A DNA stretch of 39,400 nt from Erysipelotrichaceae bacterium (GTDB lineage: Bacteria; Bacillota_I; Bacilli_A; Erysipelotrichales; Erysipelotrichaceae). Shown one piece after another: positions 1-10,159 of the stretch (position 1 is its first letter; the number at the start of each line of letters is the position of its first letter). The position numbers and the translations under genes were made by a program. Under the pieces are notes generated by a model. That model did not search any database. It saw only the letters and a program-made list of their open reading frames with translations, and was not told the DNA's origin. Location: contig JAFRJA010000206.1 of NCBI GenBank assembly GCA_017432545.1, positions 1 through 39,400 on the forward strand. Direction: 5' to 3'.

Positions 1-2
1 AT

Positions 3-143
3 GAGAAGATGACCGTAGTTATCGTTACCCATAACTCAGCCTTAGCTGATATGGGCAACAAGATCATCAGAGTAAGATCCGGACAGGTCGATTCCATCAA
101 ACTGAACAAGAAGCCTAAGAAGGCTGAGGATATAGAATACTGA
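3..143 (+). CDS. ABC transporter ATP-binding protein, C-terminal end (partial)
   Basis: Only the last 46 codons are in the window; the gene starts upstream. The frame opens at base 3 and contains the switch-region histidine in a VTHN motif, followed by the usual ADMGNKIIRVRSGQV tail of LolD/MacB-type ATPases. Its TGA stop shares bases with the ATG of the next gene (TGATG at 141-145), so the two are translationally coupled. The partner is the FtsX-type permease that follows. It would power that permease at the inner face of the membrane. The family is clear from the H-loop and the context; the substrate cannot be told from this fragment. Confidence 0.85.
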   Translation, partial: EKMTVVIVTHNSALADMGNKIIRVRSGQVDSIKLNKKPKKAEDIEY

Positions 144-3046
144 TGATGTTTCAGGTTGAGACTTTCCGCCTGATCGGAAGAACTTATAGACGCTTTTTAT
201 CATTGACGCTTATCGTGCTGATCGGCGCCGGTTTCATGATGGGTTTAATGTCTGCACCCCAGGTCATGAGAGAAAGCGTGGACCGATATTATGATGAATA
301 TAATCTTCAGGATCTGGTCATTTATTCCCCTTATGGTTTTTGTAATGAAGATTATCAGGCGATTAAAAACGCAGATGGAGTGAAGATGGTCTACGCTTCA
401 AAAGAGATAGACTGTCATGGAACCGATGAGAATGATACAGTCAGTGTTATTAGAGTTTCTGAACTCTCCAAAAACATAAACAATTATCGTCTGTTAGATG
501 GGCGTATGCCGGAGAAAAAGAACGAGTGCCTTTATTTTAAGAACGACTTTGGTACACCTCATGAAATCGGGGAAAAGTTCATTCTGAATTATGGTTCGAG
601 TGATATAAATGATTATCTTTCCGAAAACGAGTATACGATCGTTGGCATCGTAGAATCACCACAGTATCTTGGCAAGATGTATGGTTCATCAAATTTCAAT
701 AATGAAGAAATAGAAGGAATCATCCTTGTTCCAAATACCAATTTCATTTTTGATTACTATACGACCATGTATGTCACCCTGGATGGCGCAGACAAACTGC
801 TTTCAAATACCAGTTCCTATGATGAATATATCGATGAAAAAAAGGTCGATGTAGAAAATGTTGTCGCAACACAACAATCATATCTAAGAGATAAACTGGT
901 TGCAGAATACACGGAAGAACTAAATGAAAAAGAAGAACTCTTCAATCAGATGAAGGAAGAAGGTCAAAGACAGTTAGATGATGCCAAGAACCAGCTTGAT
1001 GATGCCAGGGTTCAGATCGCCAGTTATGAAGCTCAGTTAACAGTTCTTGATGGTGTGATTAAATCTTTAGAATCATCTCTTAAGAATGATGCTGGAATGT
1101 TAGGTTCAATCTATGATAACACCGTTGAAATTGAAGGTGATATTTCTGATGTACTCAATTACTTTGGTCTCGATGGTGTCAATGCAGCATCGGCCGCCAT
1201 GGAATATACATATAACGAATATATTAAAGCGATCAACCAGTATAATTCTCTGCATGGTCAGTTAAACTATGCGAAAGCGCAGTATGAAGAAGGAATGCTG
1301 GAATATCAGAAGGCCGTAATTGAATTTGAGACAAAGATCAGCGAAACTGAAACGCAGCTTAAATCTGCCAGACATCAGTTAGAAAATCTGCCTAAATCTG
1401 AATGGGTCGTTCTTGATCGCGACCTGTTGTATTCTCCAGTTATGTATAAGAATAACTGCATTCAGATGGAATCCATCGGTATCTATATGCCTATGATGTT
1501 TTTCCTGGTCGGAGCTCTGGTATGCCTGACTACCATGAAACGTCTGGTCGATGAACAGAGAGGCCAGATTGGTATCTATGTGGCTTTGGGTTATTCAAAT
1601 CTTCAGGTCATCGGCAAATATGTCACTTATGCTTTATTGGCTTCTTTATGCGGCGGTTTAATTGGTGCTGCTATCGGACAGATACTGTTTCCAAACGTTA
1701 TCTATAATACCTGGAGAATGGCTTATAACCTTCCGGATATAGTTTATTGTTTCCCAATTAAGAATCTGCTTCTTTCTATTGGCTCATTTACTATCCTGAT
1801 GTGTGGCATTACAGCTTACGTAGTCAATGACATCATCAAAGATACACCGGCGTCACTTATGAGACCGGTAGCTCCTAAAAAAGGTAAAGAACTCTTTATT
1901 GAAAAGATTTCTTTCCTCTGGAATTCGTTATCATTCACATCCAAGATCACGGCCAGAAATATCTTTAGATATAAATCACGTTTTCTGATGACGATTGCCG
2001 GTATCGCCGGTTGTACAGGATTATTGATCATGGGTTTTGGTTTTAAGGATTCTGTAGGAGATGTCCTTTATATACAGACGGGGGATATTTTCCTTAATGA
2101 GTATTCCGTTTCTCTGGAAAGCGCTGAAGATGTTGATAAAGCAATAGAAAAACTAAATAACAATCAACATGTCGATGAGGCTGTTACCTACAGCACTTAC
2201 ATGACTAGAGTTTATCTGGATGGTGAGGAAGCTACTGCCAATATGATTGTCATCGATCCTAAAGAGGCAAAATATATTTTGAACCTCAGGGAAACTGACA
2301 AGAAAACTCCAATTAAGATTGGAAACAGTGGAGTTGTAGTTTCCGAAAAATTCGCTAAGAATCACAACCTGAAAGAAGGAGACACGATAACCATAGAATC
2401 AGGAAGCAGGTTCAAGGCAGATGTAAAGATCGACAAGATCTGTGAAATGTATTTCCAACACTATATCTTCATGTCTGATTCGTTATATGAAAACACTTTT
2501 GACGAGAATCTGGCCAAAAACAAGATCGGCATCAAAACAAATGATGATTATGATCTTCTGGAAGAGATCAAGAACTTTGATGGTTTTGTTTCCATGACCA
2601 GCAGTAAAGATAGTCTGGAAAAATACGGCACGCTTATTGGTGCATTGAACCTTATTATTGTTGTCATTATCCTTGTGGCCGGTTCTCTGGCTTTTGTCGT
2701 CATCGTCAATCTCACACAGGTCAATATTTCTGAACGAATTAGAGAAATTGCCACTTTAAAGGTATTAGGTTTTACCGATCGGGAAGTTAATACGTATATA
2801 TTTAAAGAGATAATACTGTTATCTCTTATCGGCTGCGTAGTCGGTATTCCGATCGGCATTATTGAACATCGTTTCATCATGTCGGTTATCAATATAGAAA
2901 TGATAATGTATGGTGATCACATCAATCTTATTTCGTATGTTTATTCAATTGTGATCACAATTGTATTTACTATTATTGTTTTGATGTTTATGAAAAAGCC
3001 GCTCAGGGAAGTCAATATGGTTGAATCTCTGAAGAGCATTGAATGA
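143..3046 (+). CDS. MacB/FtsX-type ABC transporter permease with extracytoplasmic coiled coil
   Basis: A 967-residue membrane protein with two FtsX-like halves. I see about eight membrane segments: near residues 19-38, 443-465, 493-515, 542-562, 613-634, 833-857, 890-910 and 928-950. The large loop after the first helix carries heptad-rich, Gln/Glu/Lys-rich stretches at about 255-305 and 375-415 that should form a coiled-coil hairpin. A second, non-coiled extracytoplasmic domain lies at about 640-830. The family acts as mechanotransmission or export machinery (MacB, LolCDE, FtsX) rather than as importers. It starts within the stop of the ATPase gene and ends 20 bases before an acyl-AMP ligase gene, which suggests that export or lipid handling is linked to that pathway. 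The substrate is unknown. Confidence 0.85.
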   Translation: MMFQVETFRLIGRTYRRFLSLTLIVLIGAGFMMGLMSAPQVMRESVDRYYDEYNLQDLVIYSPYGFCNEDYQAIKNADGVKMVYASKEIDCHGTDENDTVSVIRVSELSKNINNYRLLDGRMPEKKNECLYFKNDFGTPHEIGEKFILNYGSSDINDYLSENEYTIVGIVESPQYLGKMYGSSNFNNEEIEGIILVPNTNFIFDYYTTMYVTLDGADKLLSNTSSYDEYIDEKKVDVENVVATQQSYLRDKLVAEYTEELNEKEELFNQMKEEGQRQLDDAKNQLDDARVQIASYEAQLTVLDGVIKSLESSLKNDAGMLGSIYDNTVEIEGDISDVLNYFGLDGVNAASAAMEYTYNEYIKAINQYNSLHGQLNYAKAQYEEGMLEYQKAVIEFETKISETETQLKSARHQLENLPKSEWVVLDRDLLYSPVMYKNNCIQMESIGIYMPMMFFLVGALVCLTTMKRLVDEQRGQIGIYVALGYSNLQVIGKYVTYALLASLCGGLIGAAIGQILFPNVIYNTWRMAYNLPDIVYCFPIKNLLLSIGSFTILMCGITAYVVNDIIKDTPASLMRPVAPKKGKELFIEKISFLWNSLSFTSKITARNIFRYKSRFLMTIAGIAGCTGLLIMGFGFKDSVGDVLYIQTGDIFLNEYSVSLESAEDVDKAIEKLNNNQHVDEAVTYSTYMTRVYLDGEEATANMIVIDPKEAKYILNLRETDKKTPIKIGNSGVVVSEKFAKNHNLKEGDTITIESGSRFKADVKIDKICEMYFQHYIFMSDSLYENTFDENLAKNKIGIKTNDDYDLLEEIKNFDGFVSMTSSKDSLEKYGTLIGALNLIIVVIILVAGSLAFVVIVNLTQVNISERIREIATLKVLGFTDREVNTYIFKEIILLSLIGCVVGIPIGIIEHRFIMSVINIEMIMYGDHINLISYVYSIVITIVFTIIVLMFMKKPLREVNMVESLKSIE

Positions 3047-3066
3047 TTTAATGAAGGTATTGGGAA

Positions 3067-4674
3067 ATGAAAAACGGACCATATCCATTATATGAAATGC
3101 CAGAAGTTGAGACCTTAAGGGAACTGGTAGAATACGGTAAGAATAAGAGAGGAGACCTTCCTTTTCTTTTTAACAGCAATAATGAATCTATCAGTTCAAA
3201 AGAATTCGCTGATTTTAATAGGGAATTAGGAACTTATATCCTAAATAAAGGATTTAATAAAGTAAATATTGGTTTAATTGGTGAGAATACAAGTGAGTGG
3301 TGCATCTCATTCTTCTCTATTATTAATAGCGGAAATACAGTCGTTCCATTAGACAGAAATCTGGGAAGTAAAGAAATTATCGAATTGATTGAAAGATGTG
3401 GCTGTAAGGCTTTATTCTATTCCCAGAAAGATAAGAAGATCGTTGAAGCACTCAAAGGAGATATTCAGCTTTATCCGCTGAATGATGTTTATAAACTTCG
3501 CGAAGAAGGTAAGAAAGCTATTGATGAAGGAAACGATTCTTATGACAAACTAGTCATAGATAGAGATGATCTGGCAACCATAGTCTTCACCTCTGGCACT
3601 TCGGGAGCGATGAAAGGTGTCATGTTGAGTCATCTGAATCTGATGAGCGATGCCGTAGGATGTTGTAAGTATATCTGCGAACACGACACTCAGATCTTCC
3701 TGCCTCTGCACCATACATTCCCATGGGCTTCCGCATTATTTGCAGTCATTCTTTGCGGTGGCACTGCTCATTTCAGTTCCAACATGAGGCGTCTGTTAAA
3801 AGACCTACAAGACAATCACCCACAGAATCTTTCAGCTGTTCCAATGATGGTTGAAATGATTCACAACGGAATCTGGGTCAATGCCCGGAAAAACAACAAG
3901 GAAAAGGCGCTTAAGAAAGGACTGATTCTGAGCAGGTTCCTGATGAGGCTCGGTATCGATAAACGCAGACAGATCTTCAAAGAAATTCATGACAGTTTCG
4001 GTGGGAATTTGGAAGTCATCATCTGTGGAGGGGCTTCGCTTGATGAGAAAATTGAAAGAGATTTTTATGATTTCGGAATTCAGGTACTGGTCGGTTACGG
4101 GATCACCGAGTGTTCACCGGTCGTCGCTGCCAACAGACCGCATGATTTCCGTTTTGGCAGTGTTGGTAAGATATTACCATGTAATAAAGTTAAAATACTG
4201 AATCCCGACAAGGATGGAAACGGCGAGATCCTGGTTTCCGGTACTAATGTCATGAAAGGATATTATAAAGATCCGGAAGCAACAGCTGAAGCATTTGATG
4301 GAGAATGGTTCAAGACGGGTGATTATGGAAGGATCGATAAAGATGGTTTTCTGTTTATTACGGGAAGAAAAAAGAATTTAATAATCCTTTCTAATGGTGA
4401 AAATGTTTCTCCAGAAGGAATTGAAATCGAACTGATGAGACTTCCTTATGTAAAAGAAGTCGTAGTGTATGAAGAAAACGGTAGAATAGTTGGTGAGTTC
4501 TATCTTGATGAAGAGAATTACTCTGAAGCAAGGACGATGTTGAAGAACGATGTCGATTTCTACAACCGGTCTGTTCCAAGCTACAGAAATATCTATCGGA
4601 CCAAGATCAGGGATCTACCGTTTGAAAAGACGACAACTATGAAAATAAAGAGGTATTTAATAAAAAAGAAATAA
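3067..4674 (+). CDS. AMP-dependent acyl ligase (acyl-CoA/acyl-ACP synthetase family)
   Basis: A 535-residue adenylate-forming enzyme of the ANL superfamily. The P-loop motif TIVFTSGTSGAMKGVMLSH is at residues 171-189, the A5 motif YGITECS at 344-350, KTGDYG at 416-421, and the hinge plus GRKKN..LSNGENVSPE at 433-450. The near-terminal KTTTMKIKR supplies the catalytic lysine at about 526. It resembles long-chain acyl-CoA synthetases more than amino-acid-activating NRPS domains, and has no fused carrier domain. A separate carrier protein is encoded at 11508-11750, so it may load that carrier (inference). It is spaced 20 bases from the ABC permease and probably co-transcribed with it. The acyl substrate cannot be read from the sequence. 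Confidence 0.88.
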   Translation: MKNGPYPLYEMPEVETLRELVEYGKNKRGDLPFLFNSNNESISSKEFADFNRELGTYILNKGFNKVNIGLIGENTSEWCISFFSIINSGNTVVPLDRNLGSKEIIELIERCGCKALFYSQKDKKIVEALKGDIQLYPLNDVYKLREEGKKAIDEGNDSYDKLVIDRDDLATIVFTSGTSGAMKGVMLSHLNLMSDAVGCCKYICEHDTQIFLPLHHTFPWASALFAVILCGGTAHFSSNMRRLLKDLQDNHPQNLSAVPMMVEMIHNGIWVNARKNNKEKALKKGLILSRFLMRLGIDKRRQIFKEIHDSFGGNLEVIICGGASLDEKIERDFYDFGIQVLVGYGITECSPVVAANRPHDFRFGSVGKILPCNKVKILNPDKDGNGEILVSGTNVMKGYYKDPEATAEAFDGEWFKTGDYGRIDKDGFLFITGRKKNLIILSNGENVSPEGIEIELMRLPYVKEVVVYEENGRIVGEFYLDEENYSEARTMLKNDVDFYNRSVPSYRNIYRTKIRDLPFEKTTTMKIKRYLIKKK

Positions 4675-4787
4675 TAGTCCAGTATTGTGAGCGATAAACC
4701 AATATGATTGTATGATTAATGACATCATAAATTGGAAAGAAAAGATTTTGAGAAACAAGCTTAAAAAAGCTATTAAGGAGAGAGCAT

Positions 4788-6461
4788 ATGAATAGAGATT
4801 TAGGAACATATTTGCTTTTTAAAGGGCTGGTTGCCAAAGGCAACCTCGACTTGAGAGATTTAAATAATAATACAGTTGATGCTGGGAAGAAGAATAAAAA
4901 ACTTCTTTTCAGAATTCTCAAAGATAATAAAAACTGTGAATTTGGTAAGAAGCACAACTTTTCAAGTATCAGTTCCATAGAAGATTATCGAAAGCAAGTT
5001 CCCCTATCAACCTATGAAGATTATCATCCATATATCAAGAGAATGATTGACAACAATGAAGAAGACATTCTTTGTTCATATCCTCTTGTAGCTTATGCTC
5101 AGACTTCGGGGACAACCGGTAAACATAAGTTTATTCCACTTACTCAAAAGGTAATCAATTTATATCAGAAATATACTTTAACAACTATGGTAGCAATGAC
5201 CGACAGGTATTGCCGTGAAAAATATGGTAGGCCTCTGAAACCAGGTCGGGGCCTATTTATCTGTATAGAATTTGAAGATAAGCTTCCAAATGGAAGAGCT
5301 GCGACAAATGTTCCTGAGATCACTGCCAAACAACTTAGTTGGCTTTATCCGTATCTAACAAATGTTCCTTTTAAAAAACTGTTTAAATTAGGAGATGTTT
5401 CCGGATACTACCTTTATCTGCGCTTTGCCTTGGAAGACAAGAATACAATGTATATTTTTGGTGTCTTTTTTTCCTTTATTTATGAAATGCTTCATTATTT
5501 AAAAGCAAATTGGGGAACTTTTGTAGATGATATTGCTAACGGAACAATTAGCGAACTTGCCAGGCCAACTCCGGAAGCAAGAAAAGAAATGATGGATTTC
5601 ATCAAACCAAACCCAGAAAGAGCAGCAGAATTGAGAAAAGAGTTTGAAAAAGGTTTCGATGAAACTATCCTCCAAAGGATATGGCCGAATCTTTCGGTAA
5701 TCTATGGTATTGCAAATTCTGTCTATACATCTTATGCAGATAATGTAAGAAAGATTTCTGGTGATATTCCTTTTGACTATTCAATTTATGGTGCAAGTGA
5801 AGGTCTTTTTGCAACACCGGATAGTCTTAATGAAGGAAAACGATTGCTGTTACCGGATAGTTGTTTCTTCGAATTTATTCCAGTAGATGATGAAAGCAAG
5901 ATTCTTTTGATCGATGAACTGGAAATTGGTAAAGAATACGAAATAGTCATTACCACCCAGGCTGGTCTATACCGTTATCGTCTTGGTGACATTATTGAAG
6001 TAGTAGAATATAAAAATCAGTGTCCATATGTCTTCTTTTCAAGAAGAAAAGGACATCTTATCAGCATAACCGGTGAGAAAACGGCAGAGCACCATTTTGA
6101 TGAAGTGATAAAAGAAATATCTAAAGCTGCGGGAACTGAGATACATGAATGGGTGGTTTATGTAAATAACGACACACATCCAGGCCATTATACACTGGCG
6201 ATCGAAAATGATGCTGGATTAGATTTGAGTATTTATAACGAAATGGCAGAAGAACTGCTTCGTAAAGTAAATCCAATTTATGATCGATTCCGCAAAGTGC
6301 TTGGTATCAGACCAATGACCATTGTCAATCAGAAACCCGGCTCCCATAGTGAATGGGTTGATCATATGGTTAAAAAAGGCACGGCTCGTACTCAAGTCAA
6401 ACCGGTAAGAGTACTTGATAACAAAGAGAAAATCGATTTCTTCTTAGAAAGGGTAATATAA
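4788..6461 (+). CDS. GH3-family acyl-acid amido synthetase
   Basis: A 557-residue protein of the GH3 family, a branch of the adenylate-forming superfamily best known from plants, where members join acyl acids such as auxin or jasmonate to amino acids. The ATP-binding loop AYAQTSGTTGKHKFIPLT is at about residues 102-119. YGASEG at about 337 and the YRYRLGDIIEVVEY motif at about 398-411 are the other GH3 hallmarks. Full length for the family. A good ribosome site (AAGGAGAGAG) lies 7 bases before ATG 4788. The next gene begins 3 bases after the stop. Bacterial GH3 proteins are poorly characterised; amide formation between an activated acid and an amine is family inference. Confidence 0.85.
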   Translation: MNRDLGTYLLFKGLVAKGNLDLRDLNNNTVDAGKKNKKLLFRILKDNKNCEFGKKHNFSSISSIEDYRKQVPLSTYEDYHPYIKRMIDNNEEDILCSYPLVAYAQTSGTTGKHKFIPLTQKVINLYQKYTLTTMVAMTDRYCREKYGRPLKPGRGLFICIEFEDKLPNGRAATNVPEITAKQLSWLYPYLTNVPFKKLFKLGDVSGYYLYLRFALEDKNTMYIFGVFFSFIYEMLHYLKANWGTFVDDIANGTISELARPTPEARKEMMDFIKPNPERAAELRKEFEKGFDETILQRIWPNLSVIYGIANSVYTSYADNVRKISGDIPFDYSIYGASEGLFATPDSLNEGKRLLLPDSCFFEFIPVDDESKILLIDELEIGKEYEIVITTQAGLYRYRLGDIIEVVEYKNQCPYVFFSRRKGHLISITGEKTAEHHFDEVIKEISKAAGTEIHEWVVYVNNDTHPGHYTLAIENDAGLDLSIYNEMAEELLRKVNPIYDRFRKVLGIRPMTIVNQKPGSHSEWVDHMVKKGTARTQVKPVRVLDNKEKIDFFLERVI

Positions 6462-6463
6462 AA

Positions 6464-7858
6464 ATGAATGAAGCAAAGCATAAAATCGGAATATTTGAAA
6501 AATTAGGGTTTTTGAGTTTTTCAGTAGCTACAAATGTATTAGTAAGTTTTAAAAGTAATTATTATAAATATTTTCTTACAAGCATTCTTTTGATTAATCC
6601 CATTGCAGCTTCCAATGTGGTTTTAATTGGAACGATTTGGGATATTGTTAATGATCCTCTGGTTGGTGTTTGGGCAGGTAATGTCAGATTCAAATCTGGT
6701 GAAAAAGTCCGTCCATGGGTTTTGTTGTCGGCTTTCCCGGTTGCTTTAGGGATTATCCTGATTTTTACTGATTTCCATGTAAGCGAAAGGTGGGATATTA
6801 TTCTAGCGATTGTCTGCTTTTTCTTCTATGAACTTGCGAATACTTTCAGAAGTATTCCATCCAACGGATTGGGAACGCTTGTTTCTGGTGACGATGAAGA
6901 ACGCAAAGTCGTTAATTCATTTAAATCGCTAGGTGTCGGACTTGGAGCTGGTATAGGAGGAATATGCATTCCTTTTGTGATAAAGATGTTTGGAGGACTA
7001 AAGGATCATAGCGTTATCAATTCATCTGATTCTTTGGCGATTTTTAAAACAGCAGTTGTTGTAGGCGTAATAATGTTTGTTGGTTCCTTGATCCATTACT
7101 TTACTACCAAGGAAAGAATCAAGGAAGAAACAGTTAAAGAGGATAGAATTGGTTTTATAGAAACTTATAAAATGCTGTTTAGCTGCAAATCATGGGTAAT
7201 TAATATGTTTTATATTATGACCTATGGAATCGCGACCGCATTGGATACATCCGCAGCTGTCTATTTTTGCTCCTATGTGATGAATAATTCAAGTTTAATA
7301 GCTGTAATCATGGGCTCATACTTACTGTTCACCATTATCGGTTCTGCTATTATGCCAAAAATCGATAAAATGCTAGGCAGAAAGAAAACTATGATTTTTG
7401 CCGCATTGATACAACTTGTTGGCAAAATTCCTATTCTTATTAATCCATACAGTATAATAAATAACATTATTAATGTTGCTTTTGCTGGTATTGGACTGGC
7501 TGCGGTATTCATTATTTTCCACACTAATCGGAATACTATTTCTGACATCATCGCATTAAAAAACGGTAGAAGACTTGACACTATGGTTTCTACAGCGGAT
7601 AACCTTGCATCAAAAATTGCTGAGGCTTTTGTTGACAAACTGTTCCTTGTTTCTTTGGCTGCGGCCGGTTTCTCGGCTGAATTATCAGAACAAGGCCTCA
7701 TGCAGAATCAGGCTACGCAAAACGTAATTATCGCTATGCTCGGATGGGTTTCGTGTGTAGCTATAATTGTTATGGCTTTAATTTCACTTGTTCTAGATGT
7801 TCAGAAAGAATATAGAGATGTTGTTGCTGATAATTCAGACAACAATTTGAGTCAATAA
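6464..7858 (+). CDS. GPH-family (MelB-like) MFS symporter
   Basis: A 464-residue polytopic protein with about 12 predicted membrane segments. The segment NDPLVGVWAGNVRFKSGEKV followed by RPW at about residues 65-88 matches the signature loop of the glycoside-pentoside-hexuronide:cation symporters (an acidic residue, then small residues, then a basic-rich G-x-x-RP motif). It begins 3 bases after the GH3 stop and has an AAAGGG ribosome site inside the GH3 end, so it is coupled to that gene. Known GPH members import sugars with Na+ or H+. Here, beside an acyl-conjugating enzyme, it could move a different small molecule or the conjugate; that is speculation. Confidence 0.8.
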   Translation: MNEAKHKIGIFEKLGFLSFSVATNVLVSFKSNYYKYFLTSILLINPIAASNVVLIGTIWDIVNDPLVGVWAGNVRFKSGEKVRPWVLLSAFPVALGIILIFTDFHVSERWDIILAIVCFFFYELANTFRSIPSNGLGTLVSGDDEERKVVNSFKSLGVGLGAGIGGICIPFVIKMFGGLKDHSVINSSDSLAIFKTAVVVGVIMFVGSLIHYFTTKERIKEETVKEDRIGFIETYKMLFSCKSWVINMFYIMTYGIATALDTSAAVYFCSYVMNNSSLIAVIMGSYLLFTIIGSAIMPKIDKMLGRKKTMIFAALIQLVGKIPILINPYSIINNIINVAFAGIGLAAVFIIFHTNRNTISDIIALKNGRRLDTMVSTADNLASKIAEAFVDKLFLVSLAAAGFSAELSEQGLMQNQATQNVIIAMLGWVSCVAIIVMALISLVLDVQKEYRDVVADNSDNNLSQ

Positions 7859-8109
7859 TCAGCTTGCTGAAAATCAAAGAAAGAGTTTCTTAAATTCTCG
7901 TTGTTTTTAACTTGACAGAGTGTCTAGTATCGAATTTTGCTGTATATCTGATATTGCTTTTTTCCTAATTTTGCTACTCAATGTCTGAATTGCCCTTTGT
8001 GAAAGAATGAGAATTAATCAGATGGTTTATCAGAAAAGCATCATAGAATAATTATGGAATAATATGTTTATAAGTAATACAACCAAATTATAAGAAAGAG
8101 AAGGCTAAT
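7859..8109. other. Intergenic, 251 bases, AT-rich
   Basis: Between the symporter and the dehydrogenase. A short CAGC-TT-GCTG inverted repeat follows the symporter stop, without a T-run. A TTGACA box is present near 7913-7918, but I see no well-spaced -10 partner. No coding potential seen. Confidence 0.4.
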
Positions 8110-8970
8110 ATGAAAAAGGATTTTTCTAATATCAATGATTCAAACAAAAATGAGTGGCCTAAAACTGTTTGGATCACAGGAGCATCAAGCGGTCTAGGCT
8201 TGCATACTGCACAAGCGTTGGCAGCGAATGGTTTTACAGTTGTAGCTGGAGCTCGTTCCTTCGGAAAAGAAAAAACAGTTTCAGGCTGTCGTTGTTTGCC
8301 TCTTGATGTGACAGATGCAGCTAGCATCAGTGGTTTTTCAGATCAGGCTATGAAAATTGCCGGAACCCCGGATGTGCTTATCAATTGTGCGGGTATAGTG
8401 ATACTCGGGGCATGCGAAAGCTATGAACTGGATGAGCTTCGGGAAGTTATGGAAACTAATTTTTATGGCATGGCATCCATGATTTCTAAAGTATTACCTT
8501 TGATGCGTGAGCAAGGACGAGGCAGAATAATAAATTTTTCTTCCATCAATGGCTTGCTAGGCATTCCTTTCGAAGGAGCTTACACCGCCAGCAAGCATGC
8601 AATTGAAGGTTACAGCGAATGCTTGGCGTTGGAAACAAAACCGTTTGGAATTGAGGTAATGTTGGTGGAACCTGGAGGACATCGCAGCAGCAGTAAAGCT
8701 TACCGTCGTTATTCTGTTGGCATGACAGACGATTCTCCATACAAAAAAGCTTTTGACCTTGGTACAGCTTCGATTGTTGAATATAACAGCGTTAATGGCT
8801 CCAATCCAGATGAACTTGGTCAAAAGATTGCTGACGTCTTAAAAAAAGAGCATCTGCCACGAAGGATGATAATCGGGAAGCCTAAACAGCGTCTATCTGT
8901 AATTATGCACAGCATTTTGCCTTCAGATGTATTCGATCGTATTATAAGCAACTATTACATCAAACAATAA
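8110..8970 (+). CDS. Short-chain dehydrogenase/reductase (classical SDR)
   Basis: A 286-residue classical SDR. The cofactor motif TGASSGLG is at residues 23-30, NCAG at 92-95, the catalytic serine in INFSS at 144-145, and the YTASK dyad Tyr158/Lys162. The residues after the second strand (AGARS) carry an Arg, which suggests NADP(H). The ribosome site is AAGAGAAGG before ATG 8110. It is the last rightward gene of the acyl-ligase/GH3 locus and faces the condensation/ACP operon. It probably reduces or oxidises a keto or hydroxyl group in that pathway; the substrate is not deducible. Confidence 0.85.
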   Translation: MKKDFSNINDSNKNEWPKTVWITGASSGLGLHTAQALAANGFTVVAGARSFGKEKTVSGCRCLPLDVTDAASISGFSDQAMKIAGTPDVLINCAGIVILGACESYELDELREVMETNFYGMASMISKVLPLMREQGRGRIINFSSINGLLGIPFEGAYTASKHAIEGYSECLALETKPFGIEVMLVEPGGHRSSSKAYRRYSVGMTDDSPYKKAFDLGTASIVEYNSVNGSNPDELGQKIADVLKKEHLPRRMIIGKPKQRLSVIMHSILPSDVFDRIISNYYIKQ

Positions 8971-9001
8971 AAAGCATTATCATTTGATTTTTTAAATTTA
9001 G

Positions 9002-9021
9002 AAACATTATTACTAATGTTT
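9002..9021. terminator. Weak inverted repeat between convergent genes
   Basis: AAACATTA-TTAC-TAATGTTT is a perfect 8-bp stem in the gap between the SDR and the leftward membrane-protein gene. No clean T-run follows directly, so it is only a weak bidirectional terminator candidate. Confidence 0.35.
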
Positions 9022-9095
9022 ATTGGTTTAGATTGTTTTCTTTTTTATGAATTATTTTGAAGCAAAACAAAAGAAAAAGCAGATTTTTATGTTTT

Positions 9096-10120
9096 TTATT
9101 GATACCTATGAATTGATTTGATGCTTACTATAATTGCTCCAATGAAGAGACTGAAATAGAAAGTAATGAATCTCCAGATCAGCATTACCGCGAGCAGTGA
9201 ACTGCCAGGTATCAATGAACCAAAAAACAATTCGTATATGAATTCCTGACCTCCAGCTCCTCCTGGAGTAGGCATATATGCTGCACACAGGTTCTGACAG
9301 ATGCTCATTCCCAGAAGATCATAATAGGAAGATCCAGATAAGCCAAGACTTCTATACGCGAGAAAAATAATACTGTTTAACAGACAGACATATATAAATC
9401 CTAAAAACAATTGCTTGAATATTTCTAATGGATGAGTCAGGATTTTTTGCATTGCATCATGATATGTGTCGACTGTCTTTGTTAGTTTAAAAGTAATATT
9501 ATCCGGATTTTTAGATAGATGAAGTTTTCTAATTATTTTATCAAGAAATTTAATCAAATATTGAACCGGTCTTCTAGCAAAACCAAAAAATAAAAAAAGA
9601 AAAATAATATAAAGATTATATAAAAAACCAATGTACAGAAATATCATGTTATTTCCGAGAGCGTTCTCTAAAAAATCACGTCTTGTAATAAAGAAAACTA
9701 TCATCAAAAACAATCGCATGATATTCCAGGCATTTACAAAACATGTTACTGATGCGGATGCAACTCCGACTGGCACTTCTTGCTTACTAAGATAATAAAT
9801 TTGTGTTGGTATTCCACCCGCTGAAAATGGAGTTATATTTGCATAATAAATACTGGCAACTGCAGAATAAAAGGATTCTTTGATTGAAATAGCATATCCT
9901 TGAGAATTAATAAACGATTTTTGAGATAAACCATTTATAAATATATAGGATTGATAAAAAACGATAGCAAGCAATATATAGAAAAAATCTGCTTTTCTGA
10001 TGCTATCAAGGGCATGAGGCAACATCCCGTTTATCAGTCCAATTATTATAATGGCCAAAAAAGAAATAATGATTATTATTATTCCGATATTTTTTTCAGC
10101 CAATTGGTTAAATTATCCAT
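9096..10120 (-). CDS. MprF/UPF0104-type (LPG synthase TM domain) membrane protein
   Basis: About 335-340 residues with 8 or so membrane helices. The signatures ITPFSAGGIPTQIYYLSK and YMPTPGGAGGQEFIYELFF are those of the lysylphosphatidylglycerol synthase membrane domain, which in MprF flips or handles lipids. No soluble aminoacyl-transferase domain is attached. The start is uncertain. The open frame begins with TTG at 10103 and has no ribosome site. An ATG at 10120 opens MDNLTNWLKK in another frame and runs into the correct frame if the A7 tract (complement of 90-96 in 10090-10096) were A8. I give 10120 as the likely original start. It is the third gene of the leftward ACP/condensation operon, 39 bases after its neighbour. 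Confidence 0.75.
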
Positions 10121-10159
10121 AAAACTTGGAAATAAAAAACTGAATTAAACTCAATCCGT

